DNA from: Megaleporinus macrocephalus
Taxonomy: Eukaryota > Chordata > Actinopteri > Characiformes > Anostomidae
DNA length: 64,000 nucleotides
Direction of reading: 5' to 3'
Assembly: GCA_021613375.1 (NCBI GenBank)
Contig: CM038704.1
Location: forward strand, 31,186,582-31,250,581
The notes under the pieces: generated by a model
What the model was told of the DNA's origin: nothing
Seen by the model: the letters and a program-made list of their open reading frames with translations, nothing else
Database searches by the model: none
Shown here: one piece after another, positions 24,690 through 36,406 of the stretch
Numbering within the stretch: position 1 is the stretch's first letter
How the letters are laid out: every line of letters starts with the position of its first letter
Translations under genes and position numbers: made by a program

Positions 24690-26777
24690 CAAACGTCCAG
24701 TTGGCTTGACATAAAAGTCACGCGATTCTAATGCAGTTCTAAACCGAACTGCATTGTCACATATTGGCTATGTATCAGATTTTAGCACTAAACATATAAA
24801 AGTGTCCCGAATTGGAATTGAAAATATCTGACATGTTCATTCATCTACATGTTTTTGCTGTGCACACTGCTATAATTAATAACACATCTGTGTCACATAT
24901 AAAGACAAAGATCAGATCAATATGTTCAAAAGTTTTGGAAATAAATGCAAATAACACAAACCAAAACAGACGGCACTCAACCATCAAACTTTTCTTTTCT
25001 TTCTTAATGCTGTTGCATTCTGGAAAGACAAAGTAACATTTAGAGTCTGAGATTCAAATCTGTCATTAAAATGTCCCCGCAGTTTGAGGATTTATGAGTC
25101 TAAAGAAAAACTGTGTTTAATTAAAATGAACATGAGCAATGAGCACTGCACATTAACAAGAACTTGACAAGAAACATTTCGTAAATCTAGCAGTACAACA
25201 CAACTTTAGGTCTGGATTCAATAGCAAGTTATTAAGACTTCAGCGGAGATCACATTCCAGAGACTGATGAAATACACTCATCAGTTGAATGCCTTACGAT
25301 ACCAAAGGGAACTTAATAGTGTCATTAAAGTTTCTCCTTCGGCTGCATCTGCTGGTCTCTGCCAGCCAAAAATCTAGGACAGCTGCCAATCACTAAGCCT
25401 CAGCAAGACGCAAGGCAATGCGCCATCACATCACTCTGTTGAGCAACAGTTGTTCTGGAGCAGATATTCAACATCACTTATGACCAATAATGAAAGACAT
25501 AAAGCAAAAGCTATTTAAAACATTATCCTCCATCAAATCGATATTTAGTGTATGGGGTAGTGTTGTAGGCGTTTCCACAACATTGGAAATGTTTATTTGT
25601 ATTATGTGAGCTACCCAAAAAGAACAAAACACTAACCAATCTAGTGATTAATGTGGTGTTCATCCAAACATTGTGTTCATCCAAAGCGTCTGGCTAAGCT
25701 AGATGCTAGAACTTCTATATGTAGCAAACTGGTGTGCTAAAGTTGTCTACCCCCAACATTGATAACTTCATGATTATCACAGCTGTGTTTGATTAGCACA
25801 GACTTTTTGCCACTAACCTACAGTTACCTAACTTGTTCTTGTCTTGTCATATTGCAGTTGTAATGGTAGTGGTTTTGGATAATGGTATTCTAGTCATTTC
25901 ATGATTTTAAATATGTATTTGTCATATTCACATTCTCACTTCTACTATTACTTGGAGCAGCTCTACCTGATTTTGCTTTTGTACAAAAGGGAATACAGCT
26001 TGAAAAAATCAAATCTATGGAATCTATATGTTTTAGACTTACTGCACCTGGCTTTCTCTACTGCCACAAAACCTCCAGCCAGACATCAAAAAATGAGCTT
26101 TAGATATGTGAGTTTAACATTTATATTTTGTGTTTACACTGTTCCTCGCATTTGTGCTCTCAAAGAATTCAGAGCATTTTTTCAAAGACACTTTAGTCAG
26201 TTTTAAGCATGACATGCAATCAGTCCACCCTCTCTATTTCCTGATTTTTTGGGTTTATGTCAGGTGCTTATTTTTAAGTATGTCGCGAAGGCATAAAATG
26301 AAAAAAACATGCCCACTTCAGAGCCAAGAACTGCATGTAGGTTTAGTTGCCAACTCTGACTAAGAATCAATGTGATAGGTTAGATGGCTGATTTACATAC
26401 TGCACCATTTCATGACACGGAAAAGGCAAATGTATTTCATACTGTGAAATATTTCAGATCATCACAGCATAGGTCTTACTGTAGTCTAGGCCTAACTTCA
26501 AATGTAGGAAACAAATTTACACCCACAGTGTGGAAGCTGCCCAGAAGTGTCTTGAGAACTCCAAGCAAAGTGGAGGAAGTCTATAAATCAGTCACTTGTT
26601 AATCACTTCCCTACAGTGCTATCCTTTGCCTTAGCATGTTTAGCTGCGCCTACATTGAAGCATTTATCCTCTCAGACACTCACAACCTAGCGAGATCAAG
26701 AGGTCACTACTTTCTGCATGGTGATTCATGCCAAACACTTAACCAATATCAGTTACATGATGCGTAATATTTCTCAC
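24690..26777. other. intron 14, 5' end: no gene seen
   Basis: AT-rich unique intron up to the donor of the 26.8-kb exon. No element is recognised. Confidence 0.5.
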
Positions 26778-26894
26778 CATCAGTTGTGTCCTCACATCGC
26801 CGACTGAAGTTTTCATACGAGTCCCAGCGGATGAGAGGGTCCTGGGTGTTGTAGTCTACAGACACACTGGGGCCGTTCTCTAGATGATCCAGTC
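26778..26894 (-). CDS. tns1: tns1 exon (14th): end of C2 domain
   Basis: 117 nt, from acceptor CCTCAG to donor GTGAGA. It completes a Gly codon, then gives 38 codons including [20 protein letters not shown] and [10 protein letters not shown], the conserved tail of the tensin C2 domain. The last base (G) pairs with AT of the large exon to make Asp. A 25.3-kb intron follows. Confidence 0.95.
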
Positions 26895-27260
26895 CTGAGG
26901 ATTACAAGATAATTATAAAATAACTAAATTAACTGATTGACTTCTAATATTTCCTTTTTCCTGTTTCCCCACAACCTCTCCATCTTCTTCCCATCCTCTT
27001 CCTACTTCTACTTATTTCTCAGTCATTCAAGGGACTTTTATAGATAATATGAATCTAATGCTAATAAGCTTCTATTATGTGTTGGCTATATTAGCCTTGT
27101 ACCAGATTATACATTACTTTAATAAGATCATACACCCATAATTTATTTAAAATAAACTTTCTTTATATGAACTTAGAGGACCAGGTGCCCGACCCTTGGT
27201 TGCCACCTTTACCCGCGAGAGAGAGCGGGAAGGAGGTTTCTGAATCTAAACACGAACCAT

Positions 27261-27397
27261 GAGTGACAGCAGGAGGAAGATGTCAGCTGCAAGAAGGGGT
27301 GGGAGAATAACGATGACATAAACGAGAGCCATAATACACATTGTCACATCATCCTCCCGCCCTCTCTCGCAGCTGACACCCTCCTCCTGCTGTCATT
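27261..27397. repeat. long imperfect hairpin, about 57-bp arms
   Basis: The arm from 27261 (GAGTGACAGCAGGAGGAAGA...) pairs with the reverse complement of 27340-27397 along its whole length at roughly 80 %, with a loop of about 22 bp. Transcribed, it would form a strong stem. It may be a degenerate foldback transposon. Confidence 0.65.
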
Positions 27398-27513
27398 CAG
27401 AGCTTTCGCTGGCGTGCGAGATTGGGGCACCGCATTTCCACTTTTTTTCACAGCTGTCGTTGTTCTTTTACAGAACTCGAATCAGCCAAATGTGTTTTTT
27501 TGTACACAGCAGA

Positions 27514-27720
27514 ATTTGACCTCCGCATTTAACCCATCCGTGCAGTGAAACACCCACATATACACACACTAGGGGCAGTGAGAGCGGTGGGCAGCCCTAT
27601 CCACAGCACCCAGGGAGCAGTTGGGGGTTAGGTGCCTTGCTCAAGGGCACCCCAGTCGTGGCCTGGGGGATCCCGGGGATCGAACCAGAGACCTTATCCT
27701 TCAGGCTACGACTGCCCTGA
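27514..27720 (+). repeat. dispersed teleost repeat (SINE-like)
   Basis: The segments CCGCATTTAACCCATCCGTG, GGGCAGTGAG, GGAGCAGTTGGGGGTTAGGT, CTTGCTCAAGGGCACC and GGGGATCGAACC occur in this order in a very common fish repeat. I recognise the sequence type but not a secure family name. Confidence 0.7.
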
Positions 27721-28881
27721 GGGTCGGGAGCCTGGCACACTTACATCAAGAGTTAAGAATGTTTTTGCCTTCGGTGTAGCTACTATTTTTGAAAGACATG
27801 TTTTTCTATATTCTGTGAAAGTTTTATGATGAAAGCACCAATAGAAAAGCTTCAAAATTACTTGGTCCCATTGATTTACATTGAAAGTAAAAAATGTTTT
27901 TGGATTATGATGTTGCCATGTTTTTCTTTGGACAGCAAAGATATGTAATTTGTGTGACTTGCTTAACTGCACGGTCCCTAGTTCAAAAAGCAGTCTGGGT
28001 TAAAATTTTGGACTGAAATTCCCAGAGAGATGCTGGAAAAAAAATAAACATTAGCCACCTCTTTGGGATGTCTGAGTCCTGTGGGATGTTGCAGCCAGGA
28101 ACACAACATTTGACTCGTTTTCCTCACTCTGTCTGCCACTCTAATAAAGGCATCTATGGGTTTTCTGCAGTTTAAACACTCATTATAAAACTTCTACATG
28201 CATGGGTGGTCAAAAGTTACGGTATTTAATAGCTCTGATACCACAACCACAGTCAGTTCAAAACAGGTTATATTTGTTAGTTTTCATACATTAACTGTTT
28301 GGACTGGGGACAGAATTCAATGGATTTTTGGACTGCCCATGTCAAGGAACACAATTTTTCTTAGTATTTTGAATGAAAAGAGTTTATTGCAACAGCCTCA
28401 CAAATCACTGTCTAACACTGGCTAAGATTACCTCAAAACATTTATTCCATATAGTCCATATATGAGAGAATTTGCAATACAGCCTATTTTGAATTCACTT
28501 TTTTGCAATGTCATAAAAAACTGTGTATTTACATTTATCCGTCTATTTTGATGTTCAGCCCTGCTCATTAAAGTTATGAAGTGTGTTTCAGTCTGTTCTT
28601 CTTTTTAAATGAGGTAAAACACAAAGCCATCTATCAGAACAGAGCCTATTTACATATAGACACACCCTTAAAGGCACAGAAACTGAAAAGTGGAGGTATA
28701 AAAATGAATCATGACTGTATTTAAAACATAAAATCTCATGGACTATATTTTATAGTCTTATTTAAAAAGTAAGGAAATTACATTTTCTATGTTATGGTCT
28801 CTTTAAGATCAGAAGCTCCAGCTGACTTAGAAGACTGGTTGATGACAAACAATATCTGTTACATCAGCACCATGAGCTCAC

Positions 28882-28947
28882 CTCTGATCTTCTCTGGCCC
28901 GAAAGAGAAGATGAACTCTACCTTCCCGTCCTCGGGGTATCTGTCGT
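28882..28947 (-). CDS. tns1: tns1 exon (13th): C2 domain
   Basis: 66 nt from acceptor TTTCCACAG to donor GTGAGC. It encodes [20 protein letters not shown] then IR, the C2 strand that in human TNS1 reads DDRFPEYGKVEF. Phase 1 at both ends fits both neighbours. Confidence 0.95.
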
Positions 28948-29076
28948 CTGTGGAAACATATTTTCACGGTCAGTCTTAGTGAGTGTCTGACTATGCTGTG
29001 GTGATTCATGTGTTGCCGTGACAATCTCTTGATTTCACTACAGAACAAGTAGTTTTTGTAAGAAGATCAGAGGAAC

Positions 29077-29206
29077 CTCTGAAGGTCTCGTCCAGGTCGT
29101 TCTTGGTGAAGACCAACCCTAAGTCATGCACAGCACATGTGTGGAACTGAACTCTGAAGATCACGTCTCGACTGGGGTTCCGATAACGCTTGTGGTAGCA
29201 CTTCAA
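29077..29206 (-). CDS. tns1: tns1 exon (12th): C2 domain core
   Basis: 130 nt from acceptor TTCTGCAG. It encodes [20 protein letters not shown] then [20 protein letters not shown], typical of the TNS1 C2 domain. The donor is AGAG|GTTCCT, which has only the GT of the consensus, but phase and family alignment (F-R-D-D-R) support this position. The following intron is only 129 bp. Confidence 0.94.
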
Positions 29207-30017
29207 CTGCAGAATAGAGACAACAGATCAGATTACACAGGTATTTTAAAAACAGCTAAATGATTTGCCATAACTTAGAAGAGCTTACAGGCTGTAGAAT
29301 TAGATAACATCAGTGATTTGTGATAACTCATTTAAATAAAGTTGCTGCTAGTACAATCTTACATTTAAAGTCTTCTAAGTTGTAATGTGCGTTTATTAAC
29401 GATTACTTGAACCCTGCTTTGTAACATTGAAATACCCATGCCAAAAAAATGTCATGTGCCATCATGAGCTGTAATATATCAATCTCATTTCACCATTGCT
29501 GACAATTTACATGACAGGTACTGCAACGTTTGATGTCATGACAACACATGTCACATTATGATTTTTTAAGTGTACTAAAGTCAGTCGTGACATTAAATAC
29601 AATGATGCTCACATTTTACAGGGCACAGTCTTTAATTACAACTCACAAGGGCATATCATCACATCACTTTCAATGTAAGTTCATCTAAAGAGATACTATT
29701 CATGAAACTTTTGCACTGGTTCAAATCATGAAATATATTTATGACATCTGCAATGACATGTTTATGGGATAGTTATGTCATTGTTTTGTACCAGGGTTCA
29801 AGTAAAGTATTACCACAGATACCGCTCTGACTGATGACCAATCAGCACAGCAAGCGAAATCAGAGCACACCGGACTCATCAGAAGGCGGGGCTTAAAGCC
29901 GCATTACACAGAGGGTGAATACAGATGTATTGTGTTTTGGGAAAATGTAAGCATGTAAATGTATTCTAGTAGACACAAACAATAATAACGTTATGAACAC
30001 TGAAAATGTACATAATA

Positions 30018-30937
30018 CACTATATTGCGAAAAAAAAATAGCTGGCCTGCCTTCGCAGGTATATGAACTTAGGTGAGAGAGGTAGGGTTTAATATGATGT
30101 CGGCCGATCCTTTACAGCCATAACAGCTTCAACTCATCTGGGAAGGCTTTCCACACAGTTTAGTAGTGTTTATAGGAATGTTTGACCGTTCTTCCCGAAG
30201 TGCATTTGTGTGGTCAGATACTGATGCTGGACGAGAAGGCCTGTTGCCTCCGCTCTAATTTATCCCAAAGTTGTTCTATCGGGTTGAGGTCAGGACCAAA
30301 AAAGTTCTTCCACACCAAACTCGCTCCTCCATGTCTTTATGGATGTTGCTTTGTGCACTGGTACACAGTCAAGTGGAAACTGGAAGGGACTGTCCCTAAG
30401 ATGTTCCAACAGAGTTAGGAGCGTAAAATTGTAAAAATCTCTTGGTTTGTTGAAGCATTAAGAGTTCCTTTCACTGGAACTGAGGGTCTGGGCCCAACTT
30501 CTGAAAAAACAAACCCACAGCATAATCCCCCCTCCACCAAACTTTACAACTGGTACAACGCAGTCAGATAAGTACCGCTCTCCTGGCAACCACCAAACCC
30601 AGACTCGCCCATCAGACTGCCAGACAGTGAAGCGTGATTCAGCCACTTTGTGGCTGAGTTGCTGTCATTTCCACTTTGTTATAATACCACTGACAGTTGA
30701 CTGTGGAATATTCAGTATTGAGGACATTTCACGACTGTTGCACAGGTGGCATCCTATCACAGTACCACGCTTTAATTCACTGAGCTCCTGAGAGCGACCC
30801 ATTCTTTCGCAAATGTGTGTAGAAGCAGTCTGCATGTCTTGATGCTTGGTTTTATAAACCTGTGGCCATGAAAGTGATTGGAACACCTGAATTCAATGAT
30901 TTGCATGGGTGAGTGAATACTTTTGGCAACATAGTAT
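30018..30937 (-). mobile_element. Tc1-like element, internally deleted
   Basis: Ends CACTATATTGCGAAAA (left) and TTTTGGCAACATAGTAT (right) are inverted repeats of a widespread fish Tc1 family. Minus-strand remnants read MGRSQELSELKRGTVIGCHL at the N-terminus (in the frame 30665-30886), then jump to [20 protein letters not shown] (30458-30646). The middle part joining the helix-turn-helix to the first catalytic Asp is missing, and later parts have frameshifts and stops. Length 0.92 kb against about 1.6 kb for a full copy. Confidence 0.85.
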
Positions 30938-30960
30938 CAGTCCTAGCATTAAATCTACAT

Positions 30961-31420
30961 TACCAACCAAAAGTTTGGACACATCTACTAATAGATTAGC
31001 TATGATAAACTAATCAATACTACTTTGTTTCAGGTTTCTCAAAGTAGCCATCATTGCCCTTAATAGAGTTACACAATTTGGTTGTTCTCTCAAACAGCAT
31101 TATGTCGAGCCTCTTTGGACTCTTTTCCAACAGGTTTCACCAAAAAGCTTATTCATGCTAACGCCTTTAACATAAAGCTGATTGGCCGATTTCCAGGACT
31201 TTCCATTATACACCTTTAAACCAGGGAATCCTTTTTAATGTCTCTGGGATCTGAAGTAGCTGAAGTAACAGAATAGGCAGTAGGTGTTACTCTACCAATG
31301 ATATTACGTTAGCATCGGTTTAAAAAGATACTGTGACACATCACATGTTTTGAAGATACAACCTGCTGCTAGGCTCACGATTATGAAAAAGATCATTAGG
31401 TGTGTCCAAACTTTGTACTG
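30961..31420. mobile_element. non-autonomous Tc1-type MITE, 460 bp
   Basis: AAAAGTTTGGACACATCT at the left and AGGTGTGTCCAAACTTTGTA at the right are inverted ends of a Tc1 family. No transposase sequence lies between. Confidence 0.7.
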
Positions 31421-31453
31421 ATGCTATATCTGTAAACGACTAACTTTCTTTAC

Positions 31454-31529
31454 CAGTATATCTCCTTTTAGCAGCAGGCCTGGTTCAATGGTGATGCAGA
31501 TGCTTGTATGACTGTCCCCTTGAACATTA
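31454..31529 (-). CDS. tns1: tns1 exon (11th): C2 domain
   Basis: 76 nt from acceptor TTTTCACAG to donor GTAAAG. The first T completes a Tyr codon. It then encodes [20 protein letters not shown] and KGDIL, matching the tensin C2 strand before LKCYHK. Confidence 0.94.
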
Positions 31530-32857
31530 CTGTGAAAACAGAGAAAGAGAGAATCAGAAGCAGTTGGCTACCACAGGGCCACTTAATGTCTGATTGTGTG
31601 CTCTAGCCTGCAGGCTCTATGAAAAGGTGAATAAATGACCATCATGAGCTGAACTCACCAAATGAACCTGAATATGAAAATTTAACCACTCATTATATAT
31701 TCATCTAGTCCAATGGCTTTGCAATAAAATGTCAAAGTGGCCTATAAAAGTAAAGCGGACGTTCACGCTAGAGTATAACAATGATGAAGTGAATCATGAG
31801 AGAGCACAGGAAGAACAGCAGCTGAGCAGAGAGGCAATCCGTCATTACCCTGCTGCTTTATTTCGGTCAGTGACAGAGGGGAATCCCATCGCTTGTGGAA
31901 AAAAGGGGTCAGCAGCTACGACCCTTTGGAAGTATGCACCATATACATATCAACCTGCTGACTCATTAAACACTTTAAACCCTTAAGACTTCTTATTTAG
32001 TCTTTAATCTTATAACTATTATCAAATACTCTGCAACTGATACGAAACTCCCCTGGATTGTTTGTCAGGTTGGGTTGCAAACCCTTTGAAGCTACCAGAG
32101 AAGTTGCGCATATGCGGTATCATTAAACTTGTGCAAGTTTAGAGTAACAGGATGTTCATTTATAGTTTTATATTTAATTGTACTCAGTTAATTTATATTA
32201 GAAAAATGCATTTGTGACTAGATGCTCAGCACTTCTAACTGGGCCAAAGAGTAATTATCTATAGAAAAGTATAAAAGTGATGTTAATAGCTCCTTTAAAC
32301 AACACTTAATGCTGTTTGGACCATGAACTAGATCTGTAAGTAGATCTGCTTTCAATAGTAGGTCTGATTAATAGGGCTTGAAGAATGATAAGGAAGTTGA
32401 CTGCTTTTGTCTACAAAGAACCAGAGGAGGGTTGATAAAACAACAAAGCTGAAACACCATGCTTGATTTTTATTGTACTATGGAATTGTCTTGTAGACCA
32501 CCCCAGTCACTCTTCTCTACTGACCTCCTTCTGTATGCTGGCTGTATATGTTTCCTTTTAATCATTAGTAATATATGACTTTTTTATATGTGTGCTGTTA
32601 GTGATTTTGGCCAACTTCCACCCAAGGCAAATTCAGTAGAAGTGGAATAAGTTCAAATTTAAGTTTTTTAAGGGGAAGTATTTTGGAGCATTTCTATTGG
32701 TCCATTTAGCATGAAACATTCATACAATGTAAACAGCAACTGTGGTGTTCAAATGATGTAGAAAAATTGAATTAGAAAAAAATGGAGATGCAGGTTTTTT
32801 ATTGGACAGCGAAATATACTCTATACTCTATACTATATATTAATACATAGAACTTAC
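31530..32857. other. intron 10 of tns1, no element seen
   Basis: AT-rich intron. The plus-strand open frame at 31729-31986 has no family resemblance. Confidence 0.5.
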
Positions 32858-32918
32858 TATATACCAGACGTATATACTGGCTGCATTGCCTGGTAGATCT
32901 TGAGAAATGGTCTGCAAC
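32858..32918 (-). CDS. tns1: tns1 exon (10th): start of C2 domain
   Basis: 61 nt from acceptor TGTCTTAG to donor GTAAGT. It encodes [20 protein letters not shown], a block found in all tensins (human TNS1 [20 protein letters not shown]). It is too short to stand out as an open frame and was found by searching for the block expected between its neighbours. Confidence 0.94.
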
Positions 32919-33345
32919 CTAAGACAGTGCAGAAAAACTGTTTTACACATTTCATATCACATGTACAAATGTTCAACAATATGGATGTTTTACAGGAATT
33001 CACACAGACCAATCACAGTCCTGAAAATGCTAATGCAAAAACTGCTATGAAATTAAATCATGCAAAAAACCTCACCTATGCATATTCTCCAAACAGTGCT
33101 CCAAATACGTTTTATGAATGATGAATGATGAGTTAGTATGATTTGAAAGTCTGTCCTGTCATGTACTAAACTGGATTCTCATCCATTCTTAAGGCCATTT
33201 GAACTTATGTTCTTAAAGCCTGTTTCTGTCTCATCAGCATATAAAAGCATCACAGACTGCTATGACAGGGTTTAACTGGCTTTGAACATAATGACTTCAA
33301 ATATCAAGTATGTTGAATTCTTTGACACACCTGTCCCATTCTCAC

Positions 33346-33458
33346 CTCCTTTAGACTCAAAGTTTGGGATGCCGTGCATGATGACATGATGAAGAAACAA
33401 GGGCTTGTTGTTGATCTTTATATGGCCAGAGAGAAGTCCAGCAAAGTACTGCACATAC
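33346..33458 (-). CDS. tns1: tns1 exon (9th): PTP-C2 junction
   Basis: 113 nt from acceptor GTGCAG to donor GTGAGA. It encodes [20 protein letters not shown] then [17 protein letters not shown], nearly identical to human TNS1 where PTP and C2 domains meet. The first G completes the Arg codon opened by the preceding exon. Confidence 0.95.
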
Positions 33459-33773
33459 CTGCACACAAACAACAGTCATGTTAGGCATTACATAGTATCA
33501 GAACTGTTTCCTGTAGAGGTTCTCCCCGAGGTCCTTATTCTGGTTTGGTATCACCTGGATGGTGCTGACACAATTGTGCTGTCTGATGATATATGACTAT
33601 ATTAGCACAAAAAAAAATTGGTTTTCAGATCTCATCAGCCCTCGTCTCCAGACCCCCTAGTGGCTGCTAGTAAGCAAGAAGGGAGGAAAGGAAAGGAGTG
33701 TGAATCTCCTGCAGTGATCCTAACTCTCCACAAGAACGCCACAAATAAATTAAAGATATACAACTGCCACAAT

Positions 33774-33775
<2 letters not shown>

Positions 33776-33816
<41 letters not shown>
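33776..33816. repeat. (CA)n microsatellite
   Basis: About 20 CA units. Confidence 0.95.
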
Positions 33817-33820
<4 letters not shown>

Positions 33821-33933
33821 ATATGCTTTTCTAACTGTTGACTTGCTTGTTTACCTAATAGTAACAAAAAGAGTAAAATCCAGTTCACCAGTGAACTATG
33901 ATCACGGCCACAGTATGATCATAGTATGATCAT

Positions 33934-34473
33934 CAGTAACACTTTACACTAACTAACATAAGAAAATGCATTTGTTAAGATGAAGTAATATATAAACAAT
34001 AGTATCGTTAAGTAAACAAGTAACAGCTCTTTTCATATAAAGTATTGGTATAATTGAATGAAGCATTTGTTAATGTTAACAACAACTGAGGTACTATATT
34101 ACTGATGGTAGCTAATGTTATGTAAACAAGTAACAACTGCATTAGTTATTGTTCTTGTTATTTGATCATGTACTGCAGTCATACCCAATGGTTGAAAATG
34201 CAGTGTTGAGTAACACATAAGCAGCAACTTGTTTTATTTATTAACTTTCTATTTACTGATGTAATATTTCACACTTTCCCTCTATGTTGTTGCAGTTATT
34301 ACTTGTTTACTTAACATTAGTTAACCATGATGATGTAGTAACTCTGTTGTTGTTCACTTTGACTATCTCAACATTTCATGTAAAAACAACATGCAATCAT
34401 AATGCAGTCATAACATGTTTACTATTCATGTTAACTTATGCATTAGTTCATGTTAGTTAATCAACACTTACTG
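33934..34473. mobile_element. MITE-like element with degenerate inverted ends, 540 bp
   Basis: The left end CAGTAACACTTTACACTAAC and the reverse complement of the right end CAGTAAGTGTTGATTAACTA agree over about 35 bp with mismatches. Internally it is full of GTTA/TAAC and TGCATT(T)GTTA-type words, as in common fish hAT-type MITEs. No coding sequence. Confidence 0.55.
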
Positions 34474-35903
34474 TAAGTGTATCTAAGAAATTGGAATATG
34501 CTGTTTACATGAAGATTTCAGGCAACTATAATCATGCAACTGCTGAAATCCAATACTGTTAATAATGTCATAAACCATATTATTGGTGATTAATGTGCAT
34601 TTTCTTTTCTCGACTTCCACAAATAAATCTGCAAGCTGCAGAACGTAGCGACATGTGCTACAAGACATTTTCTGAACACCAAAAAAAGAAAAAGACAAGT
34701 GTCTACAGAGACCACTGCTCAAAAGGCTGCTTGATGTGTGGGGTACATAAGATGTATGCAGCTCCCCTGTGTTGTCTCTCTGTCTCTCTCTGTCAGTGTT
34801 AATGTCAGACATGCCTCTGCTTATAACTGCAGACTGCTGGGCACTGGCTGCATGGTTAAATTTACCCCCACAGCAGGAAATAGTCACTCAGGGTAGAACA
34901 GGGGAGATCTGAGGCGATGAAGGACAAAAGGTGGTTCTGGGGGTTTCAGTCAGACAGCACACACAAAACCTTTTACCTCCTTTAACGATATTTAAGCCTG
35001 CTCCCAATCCTGGTCCTGGAGCCTCCCTTTACCTGCACATGGTCGTTCTTTTCCTAGTTGTTTGTTTAAAGCTTTTTTTATTTCAACAAAAATATATAAA
35101 AAGGGCAAGTTTTTCTTTCTGCTAAATAAGAATGTGTAACAACTGTCAAAAAGCTGAAATGCTAATTAAATCTTTTAAAAATGTGGTATCAGTTAAAGGG
35201 TTTCAAGGGTTGGTTTTGACAGAAATGTAACCACATAAAAAGGAAAATGTGTACAAGTCACTGAAGATCTAGTGTAACAGAATGCTAGAGATCACTCTGA
35301 ACACTGAAATGTTTCAGTAAAGCAAAGTCGACTATATTGTATGCAAAAGTCTGTGAGCTCCTGGTCCAATTACATGTTGTATTTCAAAGTGTAAAAAACT
35401 AAACACATGTTATTTACACACATTGGCACATTTATATACATAATAACTGTTTATCTAAATTCAATCCAGATAAACAGTAATTGTGTATTTAAATTGAAAA
35501 AAAAGACACAGCACATTTTATATCTTAAGTTTTATAAGCCAGGCAGCTAATATCATATTAAGATAACAGCTCCCTGAAAATAACATGTTAGCTATCATTC
35601 ATTTAGAAAAAAAAAAAAAAAAAATTTGTTCAAAAATATTTAAACTGCTGCATACTGGAAATGTATGTCTGGAAAAAAAAGTATTCTAGAAAGCATATAT
35701 GTTTTTTAAAACTGTCATGCTGATCTTTGGACAAGGAGGGGTCAACTTGACAGGAATTGGATGCGTGAAGGGGAGAGGAGGTCAGAGAAAAGTGTGGTCA
35801 TGTGGCACGGAGGTGTGAGCGGTGGGTTTGACCTCAGGGTTAAGGTTGTAAAAGCCGTGTGGACGGACTGAGAAGAAGGAGGAGGAAATGGTGCTGTACT
35901 GAC

Positions 35904-35987
35904 CTCCTCTGAGACGGCTGGCCCACAGGCATGGCTTTGTCCTCATAAAAACGCTTCATGGCAAACCTGTCCAGGGCCTGGTCCGCA
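35904..35987 (-). CDS. tns1: tns1 exon (8th): end of PTP-like domain
   Basis: 84 nt from acceptor TGTTTGCAG to donor GTCAGT. It encodes [20 protein letters not shown] and VGQPSQR, the alpha-helical end of the tensin phosphatase-type domain. It has one leading base and two trailing bases, in phase with both neighbours. Confidence 0.95.
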
Positions 35988-36341
35988 CTGCAAACACATC
36001 AGACACAGCGCTCTCATAAAAAACCAAAAGCAGCTGCCCGGAGTCACATGCCAACAAAGACACTAGACTGAGAAAATGTGAGGCATTTAATTTACTGGTT
36101 CAAATAGAGTACAAACTTTCCACAAGATATATATTATATCAGCATAATTACTTCCAAAAGTAGATCAACTAAAAGAATATTAATGTAATATTATTTATTA
36201 AGTGCAATTAGTGATGCTTCTAAAGGTTTAAAACATTAGCCAAAACATTCCAGCAAAATATGCACATTTATCAATTGATCTGCCAACTCATGAGTTAATT
36301 CTGAGGCCGGCATGGCGTCATTTATTCAGCTACCATTATAC

Positions 36342-36406
36342 CTGGCAGATATGTTGCTGTAGTGCATATAGGCAGCCACAACCACCCCAGTTCTCCCACG
36401 ATTTCC
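36342..36406 (-). CDS. tns1: tns1 exon (7th): PTP signature loop
   Basis: 65 nt from acceptor TTTTTCCAG to donor GTATAA. It encodes [20 protein letters not shown] and A. Together with HNK at the end of the previous exon the loop reads H-N-K-G-N-R-G-R-T. In active PTPs the second residue is the nucleophilic Cys; here, as in mammalian TNS1, it is Asn, so the domain should lack normal Cys-dependent catalysis. Confidence 0.95.

Larger units (their letters stand above)
26895..28881. other. intron 13 of tns1
   Basis: Holds a long imperfect hairpin (27261-27397) and a dispersed SINE-like repeat (27514-27720). The remainder is unremarkable. Confidence 0.6.
29207..31453. other. intron 11 of tns1
   Basis: Two Tc1-derived elements (30018-30937 and 30961-31420) occupy the upstream half. 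The rest is AT-rich and featureless. Confidence 0.6.
33459..35903. other. intron 8 of tns1
   Basis: Contains a CA microsatellite and an inverted-repeat element at 33934-34473, plus a short poly-A run at about 35610. Otherwise unremarkable. Confidence 0.6.

Noticed and set aside
33618..33929. Open frame of 103 codons on the plus strand
   Set aside because: It runs through a CA microsatellite (His-Thr repeats) and has no family resemblance.
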